Source: a bacterium (GTDB lineage: Bacteria; Zhuqueibacterota; Zhuqueibacteria; Zhuqueibacterales; Geothermadaptataceae). Taken from it: DNA of 55,939 bases. Made by a program: the position numbers and the translations under genes. The notes under the pieces were generated by a model. It saw nothing but the letters and a program-made list of their open reading frames with translations, had not been told where the DNA came from and searched no databases. Location: assembly GCA_024275575.1 (NCBI GenBank), contig JAJRYV010000034.1, positions 1 to 55,939 of the forward strand. Direction: 5' to 3'. This document shows, piece by piece, positions 1-9,429 of this stretch (the first letter of the stretch is position 1; every line of letters begins with the position of its first letter).

Positions 1-248
1 AAACACAAACCGGAAGAAGGGGCAACAACGGGGGCTGGGGTACCGAAGTTCAATTTAAGTTTGGGGGCTGCCTCGTTGAGGATTGAAACTCCACTTCCCG
101 TTTGTCAAAATGTCTTTGTCCAATCCTGTAAAATTTAAGTTTGGGGGCTGCCTCGTTGAGGATTGAAACATTTTACCTAGGAGATTTTTTCTTCCCATCA
201 TTCCATGATAGATTTAAGTTTGGGGGCTGCCTCGTTGAAATTCAAAAC
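1..248 (+). CRISPR. Leader-distal end of a CRISPR array
   Basis: Two identical 37-nt repeats lie at 53-89 and 133-169, beginning ATTTAAGTTTGGGGG and ending GGATTGAAAC. A third copy at 212-248 matches for about 26 nt and then diverges. Spacers are 43 nt (90-132) and 42 nt (170-211). Bases 1-4 (AAAC) could be the last bases of a further repeat, which would leave a 48-nt spacer at 5-52. The ATTGAAAC-type 3' end is typical of type I and type III repeats and sets the plus orientation. The decayed last copy marks the old, leader-distal end, so leader and cas genes should lie to the left of the window. No cas gene is visible here, so the subtype cannot be assigned. Confidence 0.93.
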
Positions 249-690
249 TGACCGTGCGCGATACTTAAAAACCTTTGCGTATTCTCTGCGTCCCGGCGGC
301 TTTGCGTGCGTTTGTATTTGTCCAACATACGCGCGAAAAGCGCTCCCTGAGCTTGAAAGGGGTGTTTCAGACAAGATGAGAGGATGCGCCCACTGCAGCA
401 GGTTCAGCGGCCGGCTGGTGCGCTGAACAGTTATGTGAGCTTTGATGAGGTTTGAAATCAACGTATTGATTTTACAAATCTTGCAAGGGTCAATATCCAC
501 ATTCCAGAGTAGCCCCGGAAAAACAAGCGTGACACCCGGGATGCTCCGAGATCGCGGCAGGAGAAACGACGATAAACAGATACTGATTTTTATTTACAAT
601 TATAATTTGCGGGGGGTATCCAGTTTACTGGTTCTTGAAGAATAAATCATTCACATTCGGAGTTGGAGCGTGCAATACATATCAACCGAC
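249..690. other. Gene-poor stretch after the CRISPR array
   Basis: I see no convincing gene. Short reading frames here have no start context and one of them runs through a CRISPR repeat. At about 268-318 the sequence reads CTTTGCGT...CTCTGCGT...GGCTTTGCGTG, a low-information phrase that returns at 51286-51310 and is common in non-coding DNA of many environmental genomes. Confidence 0.6.
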
Positions 691-1494
691 TTAATTGACC
701 AATGTAATCAATTTCGTTTCCCTTTGCGAATCAGAGCCAACAACGACAACATATGTTCCACTGGCAACCAATTGATTGAACAGATTCCGTCCGTGCCATT
801 GCGCAACAAATGCTCCGGGAGAAAGCTGCCCAACTTCTTTCTGCCAGACAAGCGCACCACGAATATCATAAACAGATAACCAGACGACGCTTTTTGTGTG
901 GATGAAAATCGGAATTTTTAAAGAAGTATGCTGCAGCGGGATAAAAGGATTGGGGTAGGGACCGGCTAGGTGCAGCGATTTCTCATGCGAAAAAGCAGCC
1001 GAATAACCACTGCCGGCAACGTCGGTTGTCCACAAATCATTTTCACCGGGGCCGATGGAGTCCCCGATAAAAATAATATTTTCAGACGAATCGCCGGCAA
1101 GAGAAAACTCGCCGAGGTTGATGATGCGGGATGTATCGCAGTTTATGATGATGGTTGTCATCTGTTTTATCGCCGTTTCTCTGTTTTCAATTTCCAGTTT
1201 CAGCGTATCCTGCAAGTCGAGATGTTCTGCTGTGAGCCAAAATATACCCAGCTCCTGATAATAGCCGCAACCAAATGAATCGAGCTGATAGCGAGAATTG
1301 CTATCGCTTTGTGTGTAAAAATCAAGATTGAATTGTGCGCGGCCGGCGAATTCATTTTGCTGATTGATAATTTTACCGCAAAAGATGACATATGATTGAG
1401 CCGCAAGTGAAGTGTTGGCGAACATGATGGATAATAGAACGAAGGCCCCTGCTGAAAAAAACCTGATAAGCGCATTCTTGTAATTCATTATCAT
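691..1494 (-). CDS. Secreted protein with C-terminal T9SS/FlgD-like sorting domain
   Basis: A 267-residue exported protein. The N-terminus has a charged start, a hydrophobic stretch (about residues 12-30) and a cleavable-looking ANTSLAAQ site, so it is a signal peptide. The middle 150 residues are not recognised. The C-terminal 85 residues contain GPYPNPF and then a beta-rich module ending in SGTYVVVV...TKLITLVN, which is the layout of type IX secretion / FlgD Ig-like C-terminal domains of the FCB group. These domains direct outer-membrane passage or surface anchoring. An in-frame ATG two codons in (1488) could also be the start. Function of the mature part is unknown. Confidence 0.8.
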   Translation of the reverse strand: MIMNYKNALIRFFSAGAFVLLSIMFANTSLAAQSYVIFCGKIINQQNEFAGRAQFNLDFYTQSDSNSRYQLDSFGCGYYQELGIFWLTAEHLDLQDTLKLEIENRETAIKQMTTIIINCDTSRIINLGEFSLAGDSSENIIFIGDSIGPGENDLWTTDVAGSGYSAAFSHEKSLHLAGPYPNPFIPLQHTSLKIPIFIHTKSVVWLSVYDIRGALVWQKEVGQLSPGAFVAQWHGRNLFNQLVASGTYVVVVGSDSQRETKLITLVN

Positions 1495-1691
1495 CCTGAT
1501 AATTCAGTTGCTATGTTGCCGCGCATTCTTGTAAATTGCGTGCAACCTTTTGGCGGCGTTATCGGCAATTAGTATTCCAAAGGATTGCCTTACCCTGATA
1601 AATAGGTATTTTTGTTGAAATTCTTGCTGCAAATTACACTATTGTTTTCGCAATTGTAAGCATGTAATTAAACTTATCCTTATAATCTCCA

Positions 1692-2924
1692 ATGAATATC
1701 AAAGACAAATTGCGTTTGCTGCACAATGTACCTGTCCGGTCGCACATTAAAAGTGGGCAACAACACTCTGTAGATATTCCCCGGATTGCCGGCGAACTCG
1801 GTGGAGAAGTAACGCATTTCGCCGGCGGCACATTTATCCGGATTCTTAAAAACCACACATTGGCACAAAAACATGGTCTGTGCGGTCTCACCGGCGTGAG
1901 AGAAATACCAGGGAAATCGATTGCGATTCTGGCGAAAAACAAAGTCAGTCCGGATTTTTCCTTTAAAAAGGCGTTATTCATCGATACGGAAACGACCGGG
2001 CTGGCCGGAGGAAGCGGCACCTATGCATTTCTCGTCGGCATCGGTTACTTTGCTGAAAATGTATTCACCACCGAACAACTTTTTCTGCCGGAATTATGTT
2101 CGGAACTCAGCCTGCTTTCATACCTCGAAGCAAAACTGGCGAAACACAGCGGTCTGGTTTCCTTCAACGGCAAATCGTATGACATTCCCCTGCTTACAAC
2201 CCGCTTTATTCAAAACCGGGTTCGCTCACTGATCGATTTACAGCCGAATTTTGATGTGCTGCACGCCGCACGCCGGGTTTGGAAAAATGATTTCGGTAAT
2301 TGCACCTTGCTGACACTCGAAGAAAAGCTTCTGCAGATTGAGCGCAAGGGCGATGTGCCGGGTGAGGAAATTCCGCAAATCTATATCGACTATTTGAGAT
2401 CGAAAAAAACCGGGGCAGTCGCCAGGGTCGCTTACCACAACCGCATGGATATTTTATCGATGGCCGCCGTAATTCAACAATTATATAACCTGTTAATTGA
2501 CCCACAAAAAAGACCTGTGGTCTCGCCGGCGCAGGAACAACGGCTCGCATCTTTGCTGCAGATGACAAATGAAATTGATGCCGCTGCTTTTCGCTACGAG
2601 AATTTGCTCAAAAATCCACATTTAACAACGGATGAAAAAATCGACACCCTGCACAGCCTTGCCCTGCTGCATAAAAAGCATAAAAACCGGGAGTCGGCGG
2701 AAAAATGCTGGCTGCAGATCATCGAGCACCTCCGCTTTTCCATACCGGCTGCCATTGAACTGGCTAAATATTATGAACATAAAATGAAAAATATCCCGGC
2801 AGCACTCGAATTGACCCAACGGTGTTTATCGGTTTTAAATTTGAGAGAAAAAATGGGCCATTCGTGTGATGAAGACTTTACACAAGCGCTCACCAACAGG
2901 CTGCTTCGCCTGCAAAAAAAATAA
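1692..2924 (+). CDS. YprB-type RNase H-like exonuclease with TPR-like tail
   Basis: A 410-residue cytosolic protein. Residues 97-120 read IDTETTGLAGGSGT followed by a hydrophobic strand, which is the first DxE motif of DEDD 3'-5' exonucleases. SFNGKSYDIPLL (about 157-168) is the second motif and AYHNRMDILSM (about 248-258) is the third, with the His/Asp pair. This is the RNase_H_2 / YprB_ribonuclease arrangement. The last 140 residues are helical with TPR-like repeats, as in B. subtilis YprB. The substrate of this family is not firmly established; a role in nucleic-acid trimming is inferred. The gene is alone on its strand, and its ribosome-binding site is weak. Confidence 0.85.
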   Translation: MNIKDKLRLLHNVPVRSHIKSGQQHSVDIPRIAGELGGEVTHFAGGTFIRILKNHTLAQKHGLCGLTGVREIPGKSIAILAKNKVSPDFSFKKALFIDTETTGLAGGSGTYAFLVGIGYFAENVFTTEQLFLPELCSELSLLSYLEAKLAKHSGLVSFNGKSYDIPLLTTRFIQNRVRSLIDLQPNFDVLHAARRVWKNDFGNCTLLTLEEKLLQIERKGDVPGEEIPQIYIDYLRSKKTGAVARVAYHNRMDILSMAAVIQQLYNLLIDPQKRPVVSPAQEQRLASLLQMTNEIDAAAFRYENLLKNPHLTTDEKIDTLHSLALLHKKHKNRESAEKCWLQIIEHLRFSIPAAIELAKYYEHKMKNIPAALELTQRCLSVLNLREKMGHSCDEDFTQALTNRLLRLQKK

Positions 2925-2951
2925 CCCGGACCAATCAGATCGATCCGGGTT
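2914..2951 (-). terminator. Rho-independent terminator of the 850-residue secreted protein gene
   Basis: Inverted repeat AACCCGGA (2923-2930) and TCCGGGTT (2944-2951). Read on the minus strand, the 8-bp hairpin is followed by a run of eight T (complement of 2914-2921). It sits just past the stop at 3008 and overlaps the stop codon of the convergent plus-strand exonuclease gene. Confidence 0.8.
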
Positions 2952-3007
2952 AATAAAGGCTACAAGTTCTTTCCGACGGAAAATTCCAGCCGGTGATACA
3001 ACTTTCC

Positions 3008-5560
3008 TTATTTGGTCAGCATCATTTTATGTTGTAAAACGGTGTTGCCGGTCACAAGTTTATAGATATAAATACCTGAAGGCACCTGCATTCCATGCTG
3101 GTTTCTGGCATCCCAGGTGACGGCATGATAACCGGCAGCGAAATCTTTCGCAACCAGCGTGCGAACTTTTCTGCCGAGCACATCGAAAATTGCGAGTGTG
3201 ACAAAAGCTTTTTGCGGCACGGCAAACATGATGCGTGTCGATGGATTAAACGGGTTGGGATAGTTTTGTTTAAGCTCGAAAGACTCGGGCATACCGGCAA
3301 ATTCATCATCGACACCGGTTACGGTTGCTTTCACTGCTTCGGAAAGAGTGGCATTGCCGGCATCATCGAGCAGTTCGACGATGTAATAGCTGTTGCCATC
3401 GCCGGCTGGATCGAAAAAGACATTGGCCTTTACGGTGCCTAACAAAGAGTTTTGATCTGGTGAAAAATCAGCAGTCAATCCACGGTAGATACGTGCTGCT
3501 GCGAGGTCAGGTGTATTGTCGAGCAGCCAGGCGACTGTTACACCAGTGTCTTCCAAACGTGCAGCTATGCCGGCGAAACGCGGGAAAATATTATCGACGG
3601 AATAACCGCTATCAGGCATGCTGAACCAGTTGTCTGGCGACCAGGCCGACTGTGCCGAGACGCGGAAAAACGTCCAGCCAGGATGATTTGCCGTGGAGTC
3701 GTACAGGGTTGGTGCAACATAGGAATAATGCGGCTGCCGGACGGCAGGAATGGTGACGATAAAATCCCAGATCCAGTTACCTGCGCCATCAAAAATACGG
3801 TCGCCGACGCCGGCGCCTTTAGCGAGTGCATCCTGCAGATTAGCGACTCTCGGGATCTTTTTGCCCTGATATTCGATGAAGTTGCCGCCAGTGCCGCCAT
3901 CAGAATTGATATGCGGGCCGCGGCGCCACAGATGGTATGAGCCGATTTCTTCGCCCCAGAAATTACCGAACTCATCCGTAAAATCTCCGGCACTGGCACG
4001 GAAAGTTACACGCACTTGCTTGCCCTGATCGCCACGGATATCGCGGATGGAGACAATTTCGGGATCCGACGGTGGCGCCTCACGGCGAATCAGAAAGTAA
4101 TTGACCGTATCATTTCCGGCGGAAACCATACGCATGGGATCGCCGTCAACCATCAAATCAGGCGGAAATGTTCCTTGATCGAGCCAGACTTCCCAGGGGT
4201 CTGATTGCGAACTCACCTGCAGCCAGAAAAAACCACCCGGATCGGTCCAGGCGTCAGTCCAGCCGCCATCAGCAGATTTGGCTTCAACACGGGCACATTC
4301 GAGCGGCCCTTCGTCGACAATCCAAACCTGGCCGGCGATAAAAGAATCAAGTTCGAACAGTTGAAAATCAACCGTAACGGTGTCATTTTCAAAAACTTCG
4401 ATCCACTGTGGTTCAGGGTGCAGGAACTGACCGTATAAGTTTCCCACACCGACAAAGTAGCGTCCGGGCAATACGTCGATAACGTAAGTACCGCTCAAAA
4501 CCGTCGTGCTCAATTCAGGGCCAATGCCAACATCACTCCACAAAAAAACTTCGACTTCCAGGGGATTGCCGAAGTAATCGAGCAATGGTGCACCATTGCG
4601 GCCGGTAACGGTTCCGACGACCTGAGAATTGGTAGGCATGTATTCAAAATTGACGTCAGCAGGCGGATTTTGCATAAAAAAATCAACCGGTGGAGGTGGG
4701 AAATAGCCATTCAAAACGTGGAATTCATCGAATGTGCCAATCATCCATCCCTGGCCGCCCATGGGATCATTGGGGATAGGAATGGAAAATTCACCGTTTT
4801 CATCGGTGAGTGTGGCGAAAAACATATTATCTTCGCCTTCAGGATCGCCACCACCACCAGGATCATTCCAGCACATCGGGCCATTAGTGCCGTCATCATT
4901 CTGCTGGGCGCCGAAAATCTCTTTGCCCTTTTTCTGAATCAGGGTTTCAATTTCTTTCTGTTTTATTGGTTTGTTGACTTTGCCAAGCCCGAAACTGCCA
5001 CCAGGGCCGCCAGGACCGCCTGTGGAATCGCCGTTTGTATCCCAAAAAACCGGATGGGCAAAGACGAAAATATTTGCCGTGCTATCCGGCACACTCACGC
5101 TTCCGCTAACGACCGTGTTGGAAGGTTTATGTTCTTGTAATAAAAAAGCCGTTGCCGAGGCGCCGCTTTCCTGTGTGAATACGAAAATAAACTGTGCCGG
5201 GGCAATTTCGAAAAATTTGTCGATGAAAATCGTGAGCTGGCCGTTGCGGATGCCGTCGTCATCATTAAACCCACCATCAACAAAAAAATCTTCCTCCCCT
5301 TGAGAATGGAAAATCAGAAAATCGGCCGCAGATGCAATGCCGTCATTATCGGCATCGAGAAACACCGCAACAGTGAAGGCAGTGTCACTGCCGGAAAAAG
5401 TATAGAGCAATTCCAGGGAATCGCCTACGGTGGCAATGTGCGTTGTTTCACCATTAATCGTCAGCGTTTGCGCGCTTGCGATTCCTGAGCCAAACAGAAT
5501 GACCAACAGGCAAAAAAGTAGCCTGCCCCCAACAGATTTGGTAGAAAAAAACTGGTTCAT
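3008..5560 (-). CDS. Large secreted multidomain protein with T9SS sorting domain
   Basis: An 850-residue exported protein. The signal peptide (about residues 1-30) ends SGIASAQ, and AAAGGAGA sits 6 nt before the start codon. Residues about 160-420 look like carboxypeptidase-regulatory-like beta-sandwich modules (phrases such as VVGTVTGRNGAPL and VLPGRYFVGVGN). A GPGGPGGS-rich linker lies near residue 185. The region about 660-760 looks like a fibronectin-III-type module, with ARIYRG and YYIVELLDDAG. The C-terminus (about 765-850) is a canonical sorting domain: FELKQNYPNPFNPST, then DVLGRKVRTL, then SGIYIYKL. It should be secreted and surface-attached or released. No catalytic motif is visible; an adhesive or polymer-binding role is only a guess. 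Confidence 0.88.
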   Translation of the reverse strand: MNQFFSTKSVGGRLLFCLLVILFGSGIASAQTLTINGETTHIATVGDSLELLYTFSGSDTAFTVAVFLDADNDGIASAADFLIFHSQGEEDFFVDGGFNDDDGIRNGQLTIFIDKFFEIAPAQFIFVFTQESGASATAFLLQEHKPSNTVVSGSVSVPDSTANIFVFAHPVFWDTNGDSTGGPGGPGGSFGLGKVNKPIKQKEIETLIQKKGKEIFGAQQNDDGTNGPMCWNDPGGGGDPEGEDNMFFATLTDENGEFSIPIPNDPMGGQGWMIGTFDEFHVLNGYFPPPPVDFFMQNPPADVNFEYMPTNSQVVGTVTGRNGAPLLDYFGNPLEVEVFLWSDVGIGPELSTTVLSGTYVIDVLPGRYFVGVGNLYGQFLHPEPQWIEVFENDTVTVDFQLFELDSFIAGQVWIVDEGPLECARVEAKSADGGWTDAWTDPGGFFWLQVSSQSDPWEVWLDQGTFPPDLMVDGDPMRMVSAGNDTVNYFLIRREAPPSDPEIVSIRDIRGDQGKQVRVTFRASAGDFTDEFGNFWGEEIGSYHLWRRGPHINSDGGTGGNFIEYQGKKIPRVANLQDALAKGAGVGDRIFDGAGNWIWDFIVTIPAVRQPHYSYVAPTLYDSTANHPGWTFFRVSAQSAWSPDNWFSMPDSGYSVDNIFPRFAGIAARLEDTGVTVAWLLDNTPDLAAARIYRGLTADFSPDQNSLLGTVKANVFFDPAGDGNSYYIVELLDDAGNATLSEAVKATVTGVDDEFAGMPESFELKQNYPNPFNPSTRIMFAVPQKAFVTLAIFDVLGRKVRTLVAKDFAAGYHAVTWDARNQHGMQVPSGIYIYKLVTGNTVLQHKMMLTK

Positions 5561-5891
5561 GTAGCTCTCCTTTGTACGATACGATTAAAAATATTGCCCG
5601 GGGAATTAGGATATCACGGGCTGCACATTTATTGATTATCGCTCGGGTAAAGTCAGAACTAAACTTGAAACTTGTGATATTTTCGTGAACTTATCGAGGG
5701 GATGATAACAGTACAAAGTATTGTTTTAACGGGATTTATAGAACGAGTTTTACGAATGGTTCAATTTGATTCAAAAAATGACAATCCGTGGGGCGTTTTT
5801 CAGCCTGATTTCAGGTATTATCCGGGTTTATAACCGGGGAGCAGCGGGATTTTGCTGCATAAGAAAACACCGCTGCCTCCGGTTATTTCTT
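5561..5891. other. Intergenic region with a hairpin
   Basis: No gene is visible. An imperfect inverted repeat at 5832-5847 and 5870-5884 (AACCGG and GCAGCGG arms) forms a long GC-rich hairpin directly downstream of the SH3/parvulin gene on the minus strand. It lacks a clear T-run on that strand but probably serves as a transcript end. The rest is the leader of the 850-residue protein gene. Confidence 0.5.
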
Positions 5892-6443
5892 TCACTTGAT
5901 TCTTTTGAAAATATGAAACCGCCCCTGCAGGCTTACAACCCCGGAAACCTGTCCGGGTTTGAGTGCCATAATCGGTTTTTCGAAAGCCGGTGCAAAATCA
6001 CCGGGATAAAATTCGCCGATGTCACCGCCGCGCGCGCCTGAAAGTTTATCCTCTGATTTTTCTTTAGCCAGCTTGGCAAAATCATCGCCGGCGCGAATTT
6101 GGCCAAGAATAGTTTCTGCAGTCGCTTTGTCGGTCACCACGATCATCGAGGCCTGCAGGGCATTGCCTTTCAGCCTGTTGAATTCACCGGTGACGACGGA
6201 TTTGGGCAGCCAGCCGGTGATAGCAATTATTATCCAATCCTGTTGCTCTTCGATGACAACCATCGGCGTCCCCTTGATAATTTGTGTCAGGATTTTACCC
6301 GAGCTCCCAGGCTGCATTGCAATTGGACTGCGATCTTTTAAAAGGTAGACCACTTTTCCTTTAAAAAATGTTTCCCCGGCAAATGCGATAATCGTGCCGG
6401 CTAAAAAAATACCACTCAGCAACCCCCATAAATACTTTTTCAT
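5892..6443 (-). CDS. Exported SH3-like / parvulin peptidyl-prolyl isomerase fusion
   Basis: About 183 residues from the ATG at 6443, chosen because GGAGG stands 8 nt upstream; an ATG nine codons earlier has no such site. The start MKKYLWGLLSGIF is a signal peptide or membrane anchor. Next comes a small SH3-like beta domain (about 25-85: KGKVVYLLKD, WLPKSVVTG). The C-terminal 95 residues are a PpiC/parvulin domain: QIRAGDDFAKLAKEKSED, GGDIGEFYPGDFAPAFEKPIMAL, LKPGQVSGVV, GRFHIFKR. Parvulins isomerise prolyl bonds and act as periplasmic foldases. It lies 32 bp past the M14 peptidase gene on the same strand, so the two may share a transcript. The SH3-parvulin combination is unusual. Confidence 0.85.
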   Translation of the reverse strand: MKKYLWGLLSGIFLAGTIIAFAGETFFKGKVVYLLKDRSPIAMQPGSSGKILTQIIKGTPMVVIEEQQDWIIIAITGWLPKSVVTGEFNRLKGNALQASMIVVTDKATAETILGQIRAGDDFAKLAKEKSEDKLSGARGGDIGEFYPGDFAPAFEKPIMALKPGQVSGVVSLQGRFHIFKRIK

Positions 6444-6475
6444 CCTTCCAACCTCCAACGGCGGTTTCATCTTTT

Positions 6476-7807
6476 TTAATGGGTCGCATCGGTTTGAGTG
6501 TTTTCTTCGCGCATTAAAAAGATGGTTAATTCGGTTATTTCATCTTCTCGAACTTCGATGTCCGACATATATTGCGGGCTGTAACCATCGGCCAGCACCA
6601 GCAGATTGTAATTGCCCGGAAGCAGTAGGCGCTCGAAGCGGCCGAACTTCGGCTCCGACCGCCTTTCAGCCATAAAACTCACTTCGAACCCTTTGACAAG
6701 CACGCGGGCGACCACCGGATTTCCGTTCCGATAATCCACGACATGACCACGAATTCCGGTGTGCAGGACATTGTTCAGAAAAAACATAACACTTTTCAAA
6801 GTTTGATGCAAAACTTTATTTACTTCTTTTTCATCAGGGAAATATTCAGTTCCAAGCTCAAAAGTAAAATCCGCAGCATGCAAACTGCCGTGCATCCAGT
6901 TTGAACTCTGCCCGGCGAGGCCGTCGAGCATACCGATATCATAAGTATCACGGTCATTTTCTTTCTCCAGCATAGCGGCAATATTTTTTGCCCACATGTA
7001 GAGCAAATCCTGCTCAGGTGAAGTGTAGTAATTTCCCCAGGGGAACAAAATCAGTTCGCCATAACTGTGAAACGTCGCCCCGGCGATGACATTTTCACGC
7101 TTTGCCAGGTTTTACATCGTCTGTACTTCAGACTCCGAAGCCGGCGATTGCCCACGGTAGTACCAGCTTGAAGGCGAACTCTCCCCACCCTGCTTCCAAT
7201 TATAATTATAATTGCGATTGAGATCGACACCCAGGCTCATATTTCGTTCATTGGCGTAATAATTACGGATATTTTTTCGCCACCAGGGAAAGACCGGCGT
7301 TTTTTCAAACATGTACTCATAACCATCGGGGTTGACGACGGGCACGACCCAGATGCTCAGGTTATCGATCAATTCTTTGACCAGTGGATCATGTTGGTAG
7401 CTCATGGCCATTTCGCCTATAAAATGAAGCAAAAATAACCCGCCGATGGCCTCCCGCGCGTGATGTAAACTGGAAAACAACAGTGCTGGTTCGTCTTCAG
7501 TTCGTGCGGCATTATCGCTGAGTTTAATGGCAAAAATGGGCTGTGCTTTGGTTGAGCTCATACCGATTTGTTCTTTCTTTAACAACTCGGGGAAGGCCTG
7601 TTGCAGCGAATCCATCTCGCGGTAAATGGTCTTGAGATCGGGATAGAATTGCGGGATTTTTTTATTATCTTGATTTTTTTTCTTTAGTGAGGGTTTGAGG
7701 TTTGGGGGAGCAGCAACGAGCATTTGCGCCAGACAAACAACTGAAAAAAAAGAGATACAAAGCAAATATCGAAAGCGAAACAAACTGAGAGTGAATGGAC
7801 GAATCAT
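6476..7807 (-). pseudogene. M14 zinc carboxypeptidase interrupted by one in-frame TAA
   Basis: Read straight through, 444 codons give a complete secreted M14 metallocarboxypeptidase with one stop at codon 232 (7114-7112). The first part has a signal peptide, the zinc motif HARE (His116, Glu119), VNPDGYEY and the substrate-binding DLNRNY. After the stop the same frame continues as NLAKRENVIAGATFHSYGE, which carries the third zinc ligand (His247), then FTFELG with the catalytic Glu317, then a carboxypeptidase-regulatory-like beta-sandwich. Neither half alone has all zinc ligands plus the catalytic Glu. A single base change (for example AAA to TAA) would explain it. It could be a recent nonsense mutation or a sequence error. 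The start has only a weak ribosome-binding site. Confidence 0.85.
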
Positions 7808-7890
7808 AATTAATGGGCACCTTTCTGATGAACAGCTCCGCGGCAGTCGACCGATTAAAGGCGAAAATTTACAGGTTGTATATCATACAT

Positions 7891-7912
7891 AAAAAAACCG
7901 GCGAGTGGTTTT
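7891..7912 (-). terminator. Terminator of the prkA-yhbH-spoVR operon
   Basis: Read on the minus strand, AAAACC and GGTTTT arms enclose a short loop and run into seven T. It lies about 25 bp beyond the spoVR stop codon. The stem is short, so strength is uncertain. Confidence 0.55.
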
Positions 7913-7935
7913 CTAACTGGAAAAAATGATTGTGC

Positions 7936-9426
7936 TCATCCGATATTTTTCATCGTGTGCTCCTGACCATCAAAGGTGAATCTAACTTCTTTGCCGCCCA
8001 GAATTGATTCGAGATTGACCGGTCGGCTCCAGATTGTAAATATATTTTTCAGCGTATCTTTTGCCTCTTCTACGTTCAAATCGATGCCTTCATGGCGATG
8101 GCTCAGCAATAGCTCTCCACGATTGAGATAATTGCCGTCTTCGACAAAAATAAACGGCTGCCCCCAATTGGTCAAACCCTGTAACAATTTATGTTTTACT
8201 GCCCTGAAATCGCGTTCGGAGATTTCGAAATGGCCTTTGGAAGCGTTGTGTTCATAAGTAAAAAGAAGGTGTTCGCTGACAAATTCGGGCGTGAGAAAAG
8301 CATCGATAAACATGACATCGTTGTACATTTTGCGGACCTCGAAAATTTTTTGCCGCCCGAGGCCGAGTTTTTTATCCCATTGTTTTTTCTCGAGGTAATC
8401 ATCACATTCATCGTAATCTTTGCCAAATTTTCCTTTATTCCAGCGGTCTTCGATATCTCTTAACAGCTCGACACCGAGGCGGTAGGGGTTCAATTGCCCG
8501 GGGCTTGCTGCAACCGTACCCGAATGGTGATCGGCATAATCGATAATTTCCGCATCAGAGAGCACTTTTGTGGTCATGATTTTAGAATGCCAATAGGTTG
8601 CCCAGCCCTCATTCATGATTTTCGTCTGCCCTTGCGGGGCGAAATAATAGGCTTCATCGCGAATAATGGATAAAATATCGTATTGCCACTGTTCCAGCGG
8701 GGCATAATGCAGCAGAAATGCAAGCACGTCCTGCTGCGGTTCAGCAGGTATTTTTTTCTCCGCCTGCTCTTTCTTTTCCTGCCATTCCAGGCGTTTTTGT
8801 TCGAGCAATTCCGGCGGATTGATGTAGCGTTCCAGGTATTCTTTATCACTGTGAAAACGAAAACGTTCACCGTTGCCGTTTTTTTTCGCTGTCCCGGTTG
8901 CTTCACTTATCGGCACCGGCTGTTTAAAAACGGAATGCGGGTCTATCAGGTTTTCAATGGACAGACAGGCGTCGATAAAATCTTCCACATTTTCCGCGCC
9001 ATAGCGATCGATATGCCGTTCGATCCGTGTCGCATGATTAGCCATGTTATCGATCATCTTGCGGTTGGTTTTGGAGAAAAACATATTGTTTTTAAAAAAA
9101 TCGCAGTGGCCATACACATGAGCCATCACCAGTTTTTGATCGACCATCTGATTGCTTTTCATCAGATAAGCGTAGCAGGGGTCGTTGTTGATCACCATCT
9201 CATAAATTTTTGAAAGGCCGTAAGCGTAGCTTTTTGAAAGCTCTTCATATTGCATACCGAAACGCCAGTGCGGATAGCGGATGGGAAAACCGCCATAACT
9301 GGCGATATAATTGATCTGTTCGTAAGTGATCAGTTCAAAGATCATTTCAAAAAAATCAAGACCGTAATCACGGGCATAGCCCTGAATTTCGTTGATCCAT
9401 TTTCGGTAATTTGCGGGCAAATTCAT
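7936..9426 (-). CDS. SpoVR/YcgB family protein
   Basis: A 496-residue cytosolic protein matching the SpoVR family along its whole length. Marker segments are YRKWINEIQGYARDYGLDFF at the N-terminus, HVYGHCDFFKNN near residue 108, NEGWATYWHSKIM near 287 and the C-terminal GIDLNVEEAKDTLKNI. B. subtilis SpoVR affects spore cortex, but the family is common in non-sporulating bacteria, where it travels with prkA and yhbH. Its biochemical role is not known. The conserved His/Glu pattern (HVYGH, NEGWATYWH) suggests a metal site, which is inference. It starts 3 bp after the yhbH stop and is the last gene of the operon. Confidence 0.95.
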   Translation of the reverse strand: MNLPANYRKWINEIQGYARDYGLDFFEMIFELITYEQINYIASYGGFPIRYPHWRFGMQYEELSKSYAYGLSKIYEMVINNDPCYAYLMKSNQMVDQKLVMAHVYGHCDFFKNNMFFSKTNRKMIDNMANHATRIERHIDRYGAENVEDFIDACLSIENLIDPHSVFKQPVPISEATGTAKKNGNGERFRFHSDKEYLERYINPPELLEQKRLEWQEKKEQAEKKIPAEPQQDVLAFLLHYAPLEQWQYDILSIIRDEAYYFAPQGQTKIMNEGWATYWHSKIMTTKVLSDAEIIDYADHHSGTVAASPGQLNPYRLGVELLRDIEDRWNKGKFGKDYDECDDYLEKKQWDKKLGLGRQKIFEVRKMYNDVMFIDAFLTPEFVSEHLLFTYEHNASKGHFEISERDFRAVKHKLLQGLTNWGQPFIFVEDGNYLNRGELLLSHRHEGIDLNVEEAKDTLKNIFTIWSRPVNLESILGGKEVRFTFDGQEHTMKNIG

Positions 9427-9429
9427 CTG

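Noticed and set aside
205-426. Reading frame after the CRISPR array
   Set aside because: It starts inside the last repeat and has no start signal or family likeness.
360-440. Possible integron attC-like hairpin (CAGCGG...CGCTGAACAG)
   Set aside because: The conserved attC core sites are missing and no integrase is near.
3565-3999. Frames inside the 850-residue secreted protein gene
   Set aside because: Shadow frames of a well-supported gene with signal peptide and sorting domain.
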